Notes under the pieces: model-generated | Told to the model about the DNA's origin: nothing | Seen by the model: the letters and a program-made list of their open reading frames with translations, nothing else | Database searches by the model: none | Assembly (NCBI RefSeq): GCF_000421565.1 | Contig: NZ_ATXG01000002.1 | Coordinates: 186,001 to 250,000, forward strand | DNA: 64,000 nt | Direction: 5' to 3' | Source: Agromyces subbeticus DSM 16689 | Lineage (GTDB): Bacteria > Actinomycetota > Actinomycetes > Actinomycetales > Microbacteriaceae | Part shown: in pieces, positions 1 to 9,340 of the stretch | How positions within the stretch are numbered: position 1 is the first letter of the stretch | Layout: each line of letters opens with the position of its first letter | Made by a program: the position numbers and the translations under genes

Positions 1-1
1 C

Positions 2-943
2 GACGATGACGCCGGAGAGTCCGAGGCAGAGGCTGTGCCTGCGGTGACCGTGCCGCAGATGGAGCGCATCATGCGCCGGGTCGCCGTCTTCGCCACCGAG
101 GTCGACGCCTCACGTGACGCGACAGCGGCCGCCGAACGCTTCGCCGGGCCGGCGCTCGAAGCTCGCACCGCCAACTACGCGATCCGCGGCTCACTCGCCG
201 AGCACCCGGCGCCGACGCCGATTCCCGCGTCGCCACTCACGCTGACGCTGCCGCAGCAGGCCACCGGGTGGCCGCGCACGGTGCTCACCATCGCGAAGAA
301 CGCCGACGACCCCACGATCGCGCCGACCGCGCTCGTGCTCGTGCAGCAGTCGCCTCGCGAGAACTACAAGATCCTCTACTCGATGGCGCTCGCGCCCGAT
401 GCCGACGTTCCCGAGGTCGCACCGGCCTCGATCGGCGCGCCGCCGATCTCGCCCGAGTTCAAGGGACTCGTCATGCCGACGGGCCAGGTCGCTGCGGCCT
501 ACGCCGACGTGCTGCTGAAGGGCGACACTTCGGAGTTCGCCGCGCTGTTCGATCCCGAGGGCGACGCCCTCAGAGAGCAGCTCGGCGTGGCCGGACAACA
601 GGTCATCAACGACGGCTTGCCGCCCACGGCCGACGCGACGTTCTCGAATGTCGTCGGCGACAGTCCGACGGTCGCCCTGGCGACGAACGATGCCGGCGCA
701 CTCGTGACCGTCTCGATCGATCAGACCGAGAAGGTCGTGCCGAACGACGGTGGCACCATCGGGTTCCAGCCAGGTGCCGCCCTCGCGCTCTCGGGCTTCG
801 GCGACAAGAGCGCGAAGGGCGTGCAGCGTGTCATCGGCATGCAACTGCTGTTCTACGTTCCCGGCGTCGGAAACGACGCCGACGACCAGATCCGCCTGCT
901 CGGCTGGTCGGAGAGTCTCATCGGAGCTTCGGAGGTACCGTGA
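2..943 (+). CDS. Partial conserved actinobacterial protein (5' end outside window), likely extracytoplasmic domain
   Basis: The reading frame is open from base 2 to the TGA ending at 943, so the N-terminus lies outside the window; a GTG at 35 is probably internal. About 313 residues are visible. They begin with an acidic segment, continue through a region rich in Ala, Thr and Pro, and show no membrane helix or catalytic motif that I recognise. The composition resembles the extracytoplasmic part of a family often labelled glycosyl transferase, without evident support, in Microbacteriaceae genomes (recalled, not checked). Its stop overlaps the start of the thioredoxin/TPR gene by four bases (GTGA), so the two are probably translationally coupled. 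Function unknown. Confidence 0.6.
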   Translation, partial: DDDAGESEAEAVPAVTVPQMERIMRRVAVFATEVDASRDATAAAERFAGPALEARTANYAIRGSLAEHPAPTPIPASPLTLTLPQQATGWPRTVLTIAKNADDPTIAPTALVLVQQSPRENYKILYSMALAPDADVPEVAPASIGAPPISPEFKGLVMPTGQVAAAYADVLLKGDTSEFAALFDPEGDALREQLGVAGQQVINDGLPPTADATFSNVVGDSPTVALATNDAGALVTVSIDQTEKVVPNDGGTIGFQPGAALALSGFGDKSAKGVQRVIGMQLLFYVPGVGNDADDQIRLLGWSESLIGASEVP

Positions 944-1899
944 CCAATCCAATCCCTCCCGCGGGCGCAGCACTTCGGGGCGCTGTCGACCTGTCGGCCC
1001 TCGTGCAGCGCCAGGCGCAGAGCGACTCGACGGCTCAGGGCGCCCACGCCGCCTCGGGCCCGACCGATCAGATCGTCTTCGAGACGGATGACGCGGCGTT
1101 CGGCTCGACGCTCGAACTCTCGCGCACGGTGCCGGTCGTCGTCGCACTGTGGGCGACCTGGAGCGAGCCGTCCAAGACGCTCCTCGCGTCCCTCGAGCGG
1201 CTCGTGCGTGCGCGCAACGGGCGGCTCGTGCTCGCGGCGGCCGATGCCGACCGCAGCCCGCAGCTCGTGCAGGCCTTCCAGGCGAAGTCCATTCCCACGG
1301 TCGTCGCGGTCATCGCCGGTCAGCCGGTGCCGCTCTTCGAGGGCGTGCAGCCAGACGAAGTGCTCGACCAGCTCTTCGATCAGCTGCTCGAACTCGCCGG
1401 CCAGCATGGCGTCAGCGGCAGCATCGCCCCGAGCGAAGGCGAAGCGGGCGCCGAGCCCGAGTCGGCCGCGCCTGTCGAGGCCCCGTTACCGCCGCTGCAT
1501 CAAGAGGCGTACGACGCCATCGAGCGCGGTGACTTCGCCGCCGCGGCATCCGCGTATCGCACCGCCATCGTGCAGAACCCGCGCGACGCGCTCGCGGTCG
1601 CCGGGCTCGCGCAGGCGAACCTGCTCGGCCGCCTGAACGGCAAGACCCTCGACGAGATCCGCTCCGCGGCCGCCGCCGCACCCGACGATCTCGGCGCTCA
1701 GCTCGATGTCGCAGACCTCGATCTCTCGGGCGGCCACGTCGCCGATGCGTTCGACCGACTGCTGACGATGTTCCCGGGCCTCGACGTCGACGGCAAGAAG
1801 CTCGTGCGTGAACGGCTCGTCGAATTGTTCGAGGTCGTGGGCGTCGACGACGCCCGAGTCGTCGACGCACGACGACGCCTCACGAACCTGCTCTACTGA
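940..1899 (+). CDS. YbbN-like thioredoxin-fold/TPR protein lacking the CxxC active site
   Basis: This 319-residue protein starts at a GTG overlapping the preceding stop. Residues about 45-150 form a thioredoxin-like domain: the strand VVVALWATW, the active-site position, and the cis-proline motif SIPT at 117-120. The rest, after an acidic linker, is helical TPR-like sequence (HQEAYDAIERGDFAAAASAYRTA region). This is the architecture of YbbN/CnoX, a holdase that binds unfolded clients in the cytoplasm. The WCxxC active site is replaced by W-S-E-P-S at 74-78, so no dithiol redox chemistry is possible; E. coli YbbN has also lost its second cysteine (SxxC). A chaperone or scaffold role is inferred. 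It converges on glgB with only 15 bases between them. Confidence 0.85.
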   Translation: MTNPIPPAGAALRGAVDLSALVQRQAQSDSTAQGAHAASGPTDQIVFETDDAAFGSTLELSRTVPVVVALWATWSEPSKTLLASLERLVRARNGRLVLAAADADRSPQLVQAFQAKSIPTVVAVIAGQPVPLFEGVQPDEVLDQLFDQLLELAGQHGVSGSIAPSEGEAGAEPESAAPVEAPLPPLHQEAYDAIERGDFAAAASAYRTAIVQNPRDALAVAGLAQANLLGRLNGKTLDEIRSAAAAAPDDLGAQLDVADLDLSGGHVADAFDRLLTMFPGLDVDGKKLVRERLVELFEVVGVDDARVVDARRRLTNLLY

Positions 1900-1914
1900 G
1901 CGGGTCGCTGTCGG

Positions 1915-4128
1915 CTACCCGGCCGGCGATTCGTCGAGGGTGAACCACACGGCGCCGAGCGGCGGCAGGGCGAATGTCGCCGACGCCGGGCGACCACCCC
2001 ACGGTGCCGCGATCGCATCGACCCCGCCGAGGTTGCCGACGCCAGAGCCGCCGAACTCCGAAGCATCCGAGTTCAGCAGCTCGCGCCAGCGGCCGGCGAC
2101 CGGCAGCCCGAGCCGGAACGCCTTGTGCGGCACGCCGGCGAAGTTCACGACGCACAGCAGCGGCCGTCGATCGCGGTCGTAGCGGAGGAACGCGATGACG
2201 TTCTCGGCAGCGGCCCCGCCCTCGATCCACTCGAAACCGGCGACATCGTCGTCGAGTTGCCAGAGCGAAGGGTTCGCCCGATAGACGCGATTGAGCGACG
2301 CGACGAACTCGGCGAGCTGCCGGTGGCTCGGCTGGTCGAGGATCCACCAGTCGAGGCCGCGCTCCTCGCTCCATTCGGAGAGCTGGCCGAACTCCTGTCC
2401 CATGAAGAGCAGCTGCTTGCCGGGATGGGCCCACATGAACGCGAGGTAGGCCCGCACGTTCGCGAGCTGCTGCCAGTGATCGCCCGGCATCTTGCGCACG
2501 AGCGAGCCCTTGCCGTGCACGACCTCGTCGTGGCTGATGGGCAGCATGAAATGCTCGCTGAACGCGTAGAGGAACGAGAACGTGAGCTCGTGGTGGTGGT
2601 GCGAGCGGTACATCGGGTCGTTCTGGATGTACTGCAGCGAGTCGTGCATCCACCCCATGTTCCACTTGTAGCCGAACCCGAGCCCGCCGCTCGAGGTTGG
2701 CGCGGTCACGCCCGGCCAGCTGGTCGACTCCTCGGCGATCATGACGATGCCCGGATTGCGCTTGTACGCGGTCGCAGTGGCCTCCTGCAGGAAGGCGATG
2801 GCCTCGAGGTGCTCGCGGCCGCCGTGCACGTTGGGCAGCCATTCGCCCTCATCGCGGGAGTAGTCGAGGTAGAGCATGGAGGCGACGGCATCGACGCGGA
2901 GCCCGTCGACGTGCATTTCTTCGAACCAGAACAGCGCGTTGGCCACGAGGAAGTTGCGCACCCGCGGGTTGCCGTAGTCGAAGACGTAGGTGCCCCAGTC
3001 GAGCTGTTCGCCGCGGCGGGGGTCGGCGTGCTCGTAGAGCGGCTCGCCGTCGAATCGCGCGAGGGCCCAGTCGTCTTTCGGGAAGTGCCCGGGCACCCAG
3101 TCCATGATGACCCCGATGCCGGCCTGGTGCAGCCGATCGATGAGGTACTTGAGGTCGTCGGGGGAGCCGAAGCGCGAGGTGATCGCGAAGTACCCGGTGA
3201 CCTGGTAGCCCCACGAGCCGCCGAACGGATGCTCCGCGAGCGGCATGAACTCGACGTGCGTGTAGCCCAGCCACTCGAGGTACTCGATGAGTTCGTCGGC
3301 GACGTCTCGGTAGCCCCTGCCCGGCCGCCAGGAGCCGAGGTGCAGTTCGTAGATGCTCATCGGCTCCGAGTGCAGCTCGGTCCCGGCCCGACGTGTCATC
3401 CATGCCTCGTCACCCCACTCGTGGGTGCTGAGGGAGACGATCGACGCGGTGGCGGGCGCCACCTCGGCCTGCCGAGCCATCGGGTCGGCCTTCATGATCC
3501 AGTCGCCCGCGGCGGTCAGGAGCTCGAACTTGTAGACCGCGCCCGGCTCGAGATCGGGCACGAACAGCTCCCAGACGCCGGTCGCACCGAGGCTGCGCAT
3601 CGCGTGCGCGGCGCCGTCCCACCGATTGAACGCCCCGACGACCCGTGCGGCGCGGGCGCGCGGCGCCCACACGGTGAAGGCGGTGCCGCTGATTCGCCCC
3701 GCGACGCCCCAGTGCTCACGCGAGTGCGCGCCGAGCACTCGCCAGAGCTCTTCGTGACGTCCCTCGCCGATGAGGTGCAGGTCGAGCTCGCCGAGCGTGG
3801 GTGCGAACCGGTAGGGGTCGTCGCTCGTCCACTCGGCGTCGTCGGCGTAGCGCGCGCGAATCCGATAGTCGACCGGGCCGAACGCCCCGGCGCCGGCCCA
3901 GATGCCGTGGCCGACGTGTGCCAGCGGCAGCACCTCGCCGGAGGCCAGCACCGCGTCGACGGCGTCGGCGAGCGGGCGACGCGTGCGGATCGCGGTGAGC
4001 GGGCCCTCGACATGGGCCAGCTCGAAGCCGTGCTGTCCGAGCACGGAGTGCGGGTCGGAGTGCCGTCCCTCGGCGACGGCCGCGAGCGTCTCGTCGACGA
4101 TGACGGGAGCTGCGAGTGTTTCAGGCAT
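1915..4128 (-). CDS. glgB: 1,4-alpha-glucan branching enzyme
   Basis: This 737-residue GH13 enzyme cuts alpha-1,4-glucan and re-attaches the piece by an alpha-1,6 bond. The N-terminal about 110 residues form the extra N1 domain, followed by CBM48 (about 145-235, [18 protein letters not shown]) and the catalytic barrel. The nucleophile Asp is in [10 protein letters not shown] (about residue 413), the acid/base Glu in IAEEST (about 466), and the transition-state Asp in [10 protein letters not shown]. The ATG start has an AAGGGG Shine-Dalgarno (SD) sequence and overlaps the glgE stop by eight bases, so glgE-glgB is one coupled operon. GlgE makes linear maltosyl-extended glucan and GlgB branches it, which is the actinobacterial GlgE pathway to glycogen-like alpha-glucan. 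Confidence 0.97.
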   Translation of the reverse strand: MPETLAAPVIVDETLAAVAEGRHSDPHSVLGQHGFELAHVEGPLTAIRTRRPLADAVDAVLASGEVLPLAHVGHGIWAGAGAFGPVDYRIRARYADDAEWTSDDPYRFAPTLGELDLHLIGEGRHEELWRVLGAHSREHWGVAGRISGTAFTVWAPRARAARVVGAFNRWDGAAHAMRSLGATGVWELFVPDLEPGAVYKFELLTAAGDWIMKADPMARQAEVAPATASIVSLSTHEWGDEAWMTRRAGTELHSEPMSIYELHLGSWRPGRGYRDVADELIEYLEWLGYTHVEFMPLAEHPFGGSWGYQVTGYFAITSRFGSPDDLKYLIDRLHQAGIGVIMDWVPGHFPKDDWALARFDGEPLYEHADPRRGEQLDWGTYVFDYGNPRVRNFLVANALFWFEEMHVDGLRVDAVASMLYLDYSRDEGEWLPNVHGGREHLEAIAFLQEATATAYKRNPGIVMIAEESTSWPGVTAPTSSGGLGFGYKWNMGWMHDSLQYIQNDPMYRSHHHHELTFSFLYAFSEHFMLPISHDEVVHGKGSLVRKMPGDHWQQLANVRAYLAFMWAHPGKQLLFMGQEFGQLSEWSEERGLDWWILDQPSHRQLAEFVASLNRVYRANPSLWQLDDDVAGFEWIEGGAAAENVIAFLRYDRDRRPLLCVVNFAGVPHKAFRLGLPVAGRWRELLNSDASEFGGSGVGNLGGVDAIAAPWGGRPASATFALPPLGAVWFTLDESPAG

Positions 4129-6160
4129 CGGGGCCCCTTCTCACGTGCAGGATGTGCGCGGGACGAGTGAAGGCGTCGAGGCGCACGTAGTTGGACTCGC
4201 CCCAGACCCAGCGTTCGCCGGTCACGAGCTCTTCGACGTCGAACCTGGCGCCCGGCTCGAGCCCGATCGCCTCGAGGTCGAGGTGCACGGTCGTCTCGCG
4301 CACCGAGTGCGGGTCGACATTGGCCACGACGATGATCGTGTCGTCGTCGGCGGAGCGCCGGGCGCCGGGCGCGTCGATGAAGCGGCCCTCGAGGTGCTTC
4401 GAGTAGACGAGCACCGAGTCGTCGTCGCTCGAGTGGAAGCGGATGTTGCGGAGCTGGCCGAGCGCCGGGTGCTCTGCGCGGATGCGATTGAGGATGCCGA
4501 GGTAGAGCGCGAGCGAACGGCTCTCGCGCTCGGCGGCAGCGAAGTCGCGCGGTTTGTACTCGTACTTCTCGTTGTCGATCGCCTCTTCGGCCCCTGGCCG
4601 CGCGACCGACTCGAAGTGCTCGAAGCCGGCGTACACGCCCCAGAGCGGCGCCGCGGTCGCAGCGATCGTCGCTCGCACCGTGAAGGCCGCCGGCCCGCCG
4701 AACTGGAGGTACTCGGTGAGGATGTCGGGCGTGTTCACGAAGAGGTTCGGCCGCATGAAATCGGCCGTCTCCTGCGACACCGAGGTGAGGAACTCCTCGA
4801 GCTCGGCCTTGGTGTTGCGCCACGTGAAGTACGAGTACGACTGCTGGAATCCGATCATCGCGAGCGCCTGCATCATCGCGGGTCGCGTGAACGCCTCGGC
4901 GAGGAAGACGACGCCCGGGTCATCCGCATTCACCGCAGCGATCAGTCGCTCCCAGAACTGCAGCGGCTTCGTGTGCGGGTTGTCGACACGGAAGATGCGC
5001 ACGCCCTGCTTCATCCAGTGCCGCACGACGCGAAGCACCTCGGCGAAGATGCCTTCGGGGTCGTCGTCGAAGTTCACCGGGTAGATGTCTTGATACTTCT
5101 TCGGCGGGTTCTCGGCGTAGCGGATGGTGCCGTCGGGCAGCTGCGTGAACCAGTCGGCGTGCTCGGCCACCCACGGGTGATCGGGCGAGGCCTGCAGCGC
5201 GAGGTCGAGCGCCACCTCGATGCCGAGCGCGCCCGCCCGTCGCACGAACGCCCGGAAATCGGCCAGCGTGCCGAGATCGGGGTGGATCGCGTCGTGGCCG
5301 CCCAGGGTGCCGTCGGCGAGCGGTCCGCCGATCGCCCACGGCGAGCCGGGGTCGTGCGGGCCTGGGGCGAGCGTGTTGTTGCGTCCCTTCCGGTTGGTGA
5401 CGCCGATCGGGTGGATCGGCGGCAGGTAGACGACGTCGAAGCCCATCGCGGCGACGCCGTCGAGCCGCTTCGCGGCCGTGCGGAACGTGCCCGACTTCCA
5501 GCTGCCGTCTTTCAACTGCTTCGCACCCTCGGACCGCGGGAAGAACTCGTACCAGGCGCCGACACCGGCGCGACGTCGCTCGACGAGGATCGTGCGTTCG
5601 GGGGAGTCGCTCGAGAGGCGCGCGAGCGGGCGCGCCTCGAACTCGTCGAGCGCGGGGTCGTCGATGAGCTGCCGGCGGTCGGCGACGGATGCCTCGGAGC
5701 GGCGCAACCCTTCAGCGAGCGCCGTGAGTCGTTTGCGTGCCACGAGCGGGCGGGATGTCTCGGCGACCGACCGATCGAGCAGTCGGGCGCCGATCTCGAA
5801 CATGAGCTCGGCGTCGACCCCCGCATCGACCTTGAGTGCGCCGTCGTGCCGCCAGGTCGCGATCTCGTCGTCGAACCCGGTGACCCGCCACCGCCACTCG
5901 CCGACCTCGTCGAGCCGAACCTCGGCCTCCCAGCGGTCGGTGCCATCGGTGAGGGGCGACATGCGCTCGCGCCGTTCGACGCCGGAGGGGGCGGTGATGA
6001 CGAGCATCGCGCCGACCTGATCGTGCCCTTCGCGGAAGACCGTGGCGCGGAACGGCACCACTTCGCCCTCGAACGCCTTCGGTCGCCATCGATCGTCGGG
6101 CACGGTCGGGGTGAGCCGGGTCACGGGGATCCGGCCGGCGAGCACAGGGCTGGACGTCAC
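4121..6160 (-). CDS. glgE: Alpha-1,4-glucan:maltose-1-phosphate maltosyltransferase
   Basis: GlgE is a GH13_3 enzyme that transfers maltosyl units from alpha-maltose-1-phosphate to the non-reducing end of alpha-1,4-glucan. The protein has 679 residues, close to the family norm. An N-terminal beta-sandwich precedes the barrel, where the motif YLPPIHPIG, the nucleophile Asp in [10 protein letters not shown] and the acid/base Glu in FLAEAF are all present. The start is GTG at 6160, preceded on the minus strand by TACGGT with a six-base spacer, suggesting a leaderless mRNA. The gene is divergent from glgP. No maltose-1-phosphate source (treS/pep2 or glgC/glgM) lies in the window, so that supply must be encoded elsewhere. 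Confidence 0.97.
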   Translation of the reverse strand: MTSSPVLAGRIPVTRLTPTVPDDRWRPKAFEGEVVPFRATVFREGHDQVGAMLVITAPSGVERRERMSPLTDGTDRWEAEVRLDEVGEWRWRVTGFDDEIATWRHDGALKVDAGVDAELMFEIGARLLDRSVAETSRPLVARKRLTALAEGLRRSEASVADRRQLIDDPALDEFEARPLARLSSDSPERTILVERRRAGVGAWYEFFPRSEGAKQLKDGSWKSGTFRTAAKRLDGVAAMGFDVVYLPPIHPIGVTNRKGRNNTLAPGPHDPGSPWAIGGPLADGTLGGHDAIHPDLGTLADFRAFVRRAGALGIEVALDLALQASPDHPWVAEHADWFTQLPDGTIRYAENPPKKYQDIYPVNFDDDPEGIFAEVLRVVRHWMKQGVRIFRVDNPHTKPLQFWERLIAAVNADDPGVVFLAEAFTRPAMMQALAMIGFQQSYSYFTWRNTKAELEEFLTSVSQETADFMRPNLFVNTPDILTEYLQFGGPAAFTVRATIAATAAPLWGVYAGFEHFESVARPGAEEAIDNEKYEYKPRDFAAAERESRSLALYLGILNRIRAEHPALGQLRNIRFHSSDDDSVLVYSKHLEGRFIDAPGARRSADDDTIIVVANVDPHSVRETTVHLDLEAIGLEPGARFDVEELVTGERWVWGESNYVRLDAFTRPAHILHVRRGPDA

Positions 6161-6166
6161 CGTTCG

Positions 6167-6172
6167 ACCGTA
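6167..6172 (-). promoter_or_regulatory. -10 element for leaderless glgE
   Basis: On the minus strand TACGGT is followed by exactly six bases and then the GTG start of glgE. No SD is possible in so short a leader. The fit to TANNNT is seen; promoter activity is inferred. Confidence 0.6.
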
Positions 6173-6254
6173 GCGCGTTTGCCGCGGTCGAGACGGCCGA
6201 AACGAGGGGGTCGCGCCGTGACCGCGTGTTCACGTGTTCGACATGCACCCGACC

Positions 6255-6260
6255 TAGGGT
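6255..6260 (+). promoter_or_regulatory. -10 element for leaderless glgP
   Basis: TAGGGT, then six bases (GGAAGC), then the GTG start of glgP. It faces the glgE -10 about 80 bases away, so one small region drives both directions. Confidence 0.6.
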
Positions 6261-6266
6261 GGAAGC

Positions 6267-8837
6267 GTGAAGCCGATCCGCAAGTTCACGGTCCGCGCCG
6301 TCGTGCCGGCGCAGCTCGCTGCGCTCGAAGAGCTCGCCGGAAACCTCCGGTGGTCGTGGCACGAGCCGACGCGACGCCTGTTCCAGCACATCGATCCCGA
6401 GGTGTGGCAGGGGTCGGAGCACGATCCAGTGGCCTTCCTCGGTGCCGTCGAGCCGGGCCGTCTCGACGAGCTCGCCGGCGACACCGGCTACGTCGAGTGG
6501 GCCGAACGCGAGCGGTCGAGCCTGCGCGAGTACCTCGCCGAGCCGCGCTGGTTCCAATCGCTCGACGCAGCGACGCCGCGCACGATCGCCTACTTCTCGC
6601 CCGAGTTCGGCATCACCGCGGCACTGCCGCAGTACTCCGGCGGTCTCGGCATCCTCGCGGGCGACCATCTCAAGGCGGCATCCGATCTCGGCGTGCCGAT
6701 CGTCGGAGTGGGCCTCTTCTACAAGGCCGGCTACTTCTCGCAGTCGATCTCGGCCGACGGCTGGCAGCAGGAGCGCTACCCGGTGCTCGACCCCGACGGC
6801 CTGCCGCTCTCGGTGCTGCGCGGGCCCGACGGCGCCCCGGTGCAGGTGACGCTCGCGCTGCCCGACGACCGCTCGCTGCACGCCCGCGTGTGGACGGCCG
6901 CGGTCGGTCGGGTTCCCCTGCTGCTGCTCGACACCGACATCCCGGCCAACTCCGATCAGCTGCGGTCGGTCACCGACCGGCTCTACGGCGGCGGTGGCGA
7001 GCACCGACTGCTGCAGGAACTGCTGCTCGGCATCGGCGGTGCCCGCGCGCTGCGGGCGTGGGCGGAGCTCAGCGCATCGCCGGCTCCCGAGGTGTTCCAC
7101 ATGAACGAGGGGCACGCCGGTTTCCTCGGGCTCGAGCGCATCGCCGGGTACATCGGCGAAGGGCTCTCGTTCGCCCAGGCGCTGCAGCTCGTGCGTGCCG
7201 GCACGGTGTTCACGACGCACACGCCGGTGCCGGCCGGCATCGATCGGTTCGAGCGCGACCTCGTCGAGCGCTACCTCTCGAGCGGCCTGCTGCCGGGCGT
7301 CGACCCGGCCGATGCCTTGGCCCTCGGCGTCGAGCCGGGCGCCGACCCCGAGGCGAGCCCGTTCAACATGGCCGTCATGGGCCTGCGGCTCGCGCAGCAC
7401 GCCAACGGCGTCTCGAAGTTGCACGGCGAGGTCAGCCGGCGCATGTTCGGCGACCTGTGGCCCGGATTCGACGCCGACGAGGTGCCGATCACCTCGATCA
7501 CGAACGGGGTGCACGCGCCCACCTGGACCGACCCCGTCATGCTCGGCATCGCGGAGACGACGCTCGGCACGGGAGACACCGAGCACGCAGAATGGCGCAG
7601 CCCCGCGCTCTCCGACGGAGAGTTCTGGGCGGCGAAGCGCCGCATGCGCCAGCAGCTCGTTGACGATGCGCGCCGACGGCTCGAGGCATCCTGGCGGGAG
7701 CAGCACTCGGGCGCGCAGCCGCCGAAGTGGGTGTCGCACGTGCTCGACCCCGATGTGCTCACGATCGGCTTCGCCCGTCGGGTTCCCACCTACAAGCGCC
7801 TGACCCTCATGCTCGCCGATCCGGAGCGGCTGAAGGCGATCCTCACGAACCCCGAGCGGCCGATGCAGTTCGTCATCGCCGGCAAGTCGCACCCGGCCGA
7901 CGACGAAGGCAAGCGACTCATCCAGCAGCTCGTGCAGTTCGCGCAGCAGCCCGAGCTCCGCGAGCGCATCGTGTTCCTGCCCGACTACGACATGGCGATG
8001 GCCGAGCTGCTCTACCCGGGCTGCGATGTCTGGCTGAACAACCCGCTGCGCCCCCTCGAGGCGTGCGGCACCTCCGGCATGAAGGCGGCGATGAACGGCG
8101 CGTTGAACCTGTCGATCCTCGACGGCTGGTGGGCCGAGTTCGCCGGAGACGACTACGGCTGGGTGATTCCGTCGGCGGATGCCGCGGGCGACGCCGCCGA
8201 GCGCGACACCCTCGAGGCGGCGGCGCTCTACGAACTGCTCGAGCACCGGGTCGCGCCGCGGTACTACGAACGCGACGGCGACGGGGTGCCGGTCGAATGG
8301 GTGCGCCGCGTGCGCGAGACCCTCGCCGAGCTCGCGCCGCAGCTCGGCGCCGACCGCATGGTGCGCGAGTACGTCGAGCGGCTCTACCGGCCCGCCGCCG
8401 AGCATTTCGCCAAGGTCTCCGCCGAAGGCGCGCGGGGTGCGCGAGAGCTCTCGGCGTGGCGTGCCGGGGTCAGGGCTGCGTGGCCCGGGGTGCACGTCGT
8501 GCACGTCGAGTCGGGCGGCGTCGACACGCCCCATGTCGGTGACGTGCTGCATCTTCGCGCCTACGTCGAGCTCGGCGAGCTCGCACCCGATGACGTCTCG
8601 GTCGAGGTCGTCTACGGTCGCAGCCGCGCCGACGACACGATCGACGCCGTGCAGCGCGCCGCGCTCGATCCGGCGCCTGACGCAGATGCCCCGCAGGCGC
8701 CAGCGGGGCAACGCCTCTACACGGGCACGGTCGTGCTCGACCGAGCTGGGGCGTTCGGATACACGGTGCGAGTGGTGCCGCGGCATCCACTGCTGCTCTC
8801 GACGGCGGAGCTCGGTCTCGTGGCGATCGCGGGCTGA
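6267..8837 (+). CDS. glgP: Alpha-glucan (maltodextrin/glycogen) phosphorylase
   Basis: This GT35 phosphorylase of 856 residues releases glucose-1-phosphate from alpha-1,4-glucan ends using pyridoxal phosphate. It belongs to the TIGR02094-type family with the extra N-terminal domain (DUF3417; LRWSWHEPTRRLF near residue 29). Seen motifs are YFSPEFGI, GGLGILAGDH, HMNEGHAGF and the PLP-lysine region CGTSGMKAAMNGALN. The C-terminal about 120 residues form a beta-rich domain typical of the long form. GTG is the start because a TAGGGT -10 lies six bases upstream. It is divergent from glgE-glgB and converges on the ybaK-like gene with a two-base gap, placing glucan breakdown beside synthesis. Confidence 0.95.
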   Translation: MKPIRKFTVRAVVPAQLAALEELAGNLRWSWHEPTRRLFQHIDPEVWQGSEHDPVAFLGAVEPGRLDELAGDTGYVEWAERERSSLREYLAEPRWFQSLDAATPRTIAYFSPEFGITAALPQYSGGLGILAGDHLKAASDLGVPIVGVGLFYKAGYFSQSISADGWQQERYPVLDPDGLPLSVLRGPDGAPVQVTLALPDDRSLHARVWTAAVGRVPLLLLDTDIPANSDQLRSVTDRLYGGGGEHRLLQELLLGIGGARALRAWAELSASPAPEVFHMNEGHAGFLGLERIAGYIGEGLSFAQALQLVRAGTVFTTHTPVPAGIDRFERDLVERYLSSGLLPGVDPADALALGVEPGADPEASPFNMAVMGLRLAQHANGVSKLHGEVSRRMFGDLWPGFDADEVPITSITNGVHAPTWTDPVMLGIAETTLGTGDTEHAEWRSPALSDGEFWAAKRRMRQQLVDDARRRLEASWREQHSGAQPPKWVSHVLDPDVLTIGFARRVPTYKRLTLMLADPERLKAILTNPERPMQFVIAGKSHPADDEGKRLIQQLVQFAQQPELRERIVFLPDYDMAMAELLYPGCDVWLNNPLRPLEACGTSGMKAAMNGALNLSILDGWWAEFAGDDYGWVIPSADAAGDAAERDTLEAAALYELLEHRVAPRYYERDGDGVPVEWVRRVRETLAELAPQLGADRMVREYVERLYRPAAEHFAKVSAEGARGARELSAWRAGVRAAWPGVHVVHVESGGVDTPHVGDVLHLRAYVELGELAPDDVSVEVVYGRSRADDTIDAVQRAALDPAPDADAPQAPAGQRLYTGTVVLDRAGAFGYTVRVVPRHPLLLSTAELGLVAIAG

Positions 8838-8839
8838 GT

Positions 8840-9340
8840 TCAGCGGGCGCGGGCGATCGGGGCGAAGCGGCCGCCCGTGACGGTGAGCAGGTCGTCAGGA
8901 GCGAGCTCGAGGTCGAGGCCGCGCCGGCCGCCCGAGACGTAGATGGTCTCGCAGACGATCGCCGATTCGTCGAGTACGGTCGGCAACGTCGTCTTCTGCC
9001 CGATCGGGCTGATGCCGCCGACGACATAGCCGGTCTTCCGCTCGGCGACGGCGGGATCGGCCATCTCCGCGCGCTTGCCGCCGAGCGACGCGGCCAGCGC
9101 CTTCAGGTCGAGCTGCATGGCCACGGGCACGATGGCGACGGCGAGCGCCCCGTCGACGTTCGCGAGCAGGGTCTTGAAGACGCGGTCGGGGTCGAGGCCG
9201 AGCTTCTCGGCGGCTTCGAGGCCGTAGGCAGCGGCGCGCGGGTCGTGCTCGTAGCCGAGTGCCGTGAACGCGACGCCCGCCCGAGTGAGGGCGACGGTCG
9301 CCGGGGTGCCGGCAGCGGCATCCGCTCGCTTCGCCATCAT
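8840..9340 (-). CDS. ybaK: YbaK/EbsC-type aminoacyl-tRNA deacylase (Cys-tRNA(Pro) hydrolase)
   Basis: This 166-residue protein is a trans-editing hydrolase of the prolyl-tRNA synthetase INS domain family. It removes Cys mis-attached to tRNA(Pro) in the cytoplasm. Recognisable features are DPRAAAYGLEAAEKLGL, then DPDRVFKTLLANVDG with the family's conserved lysine, a long middle helix, and GGISPIGQK. The ATG at 9340 is chosen because it overlaps the glgX stop as ATGA; a second ATG follows immediately. Upstream in-frame sequence only shadows glgX. Its link to glycogen genes is probably positional rather than functional. Confidence 0.92.
   Translation of the reverse strand: MMAKRADAAAGTPATVALTRAGVAFTALGYEHDPRAAAYGLEAAEKLGLDPDRVFKTLLANVDGALAVAIVPVAMQLDLKALAASLGGKRAEMADPAVAERKTGYVVGGISPIGQKTTLPTVLDESAIVCETIYVSGGRRGLDLELAPDDLLTVTGGRFAPIARAR

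Noticed and set aside
5712..8786. Very long open frame on the minus strand opposite glgP (over 1000 codons), and similar ones opposite glgB, glgE, both pepN genes and dinB
   Set aside because: They mirror strongly GC3-biased genes, are rich in Arg, Gly and Val of the antisense type, and lack any family motif or start signal.
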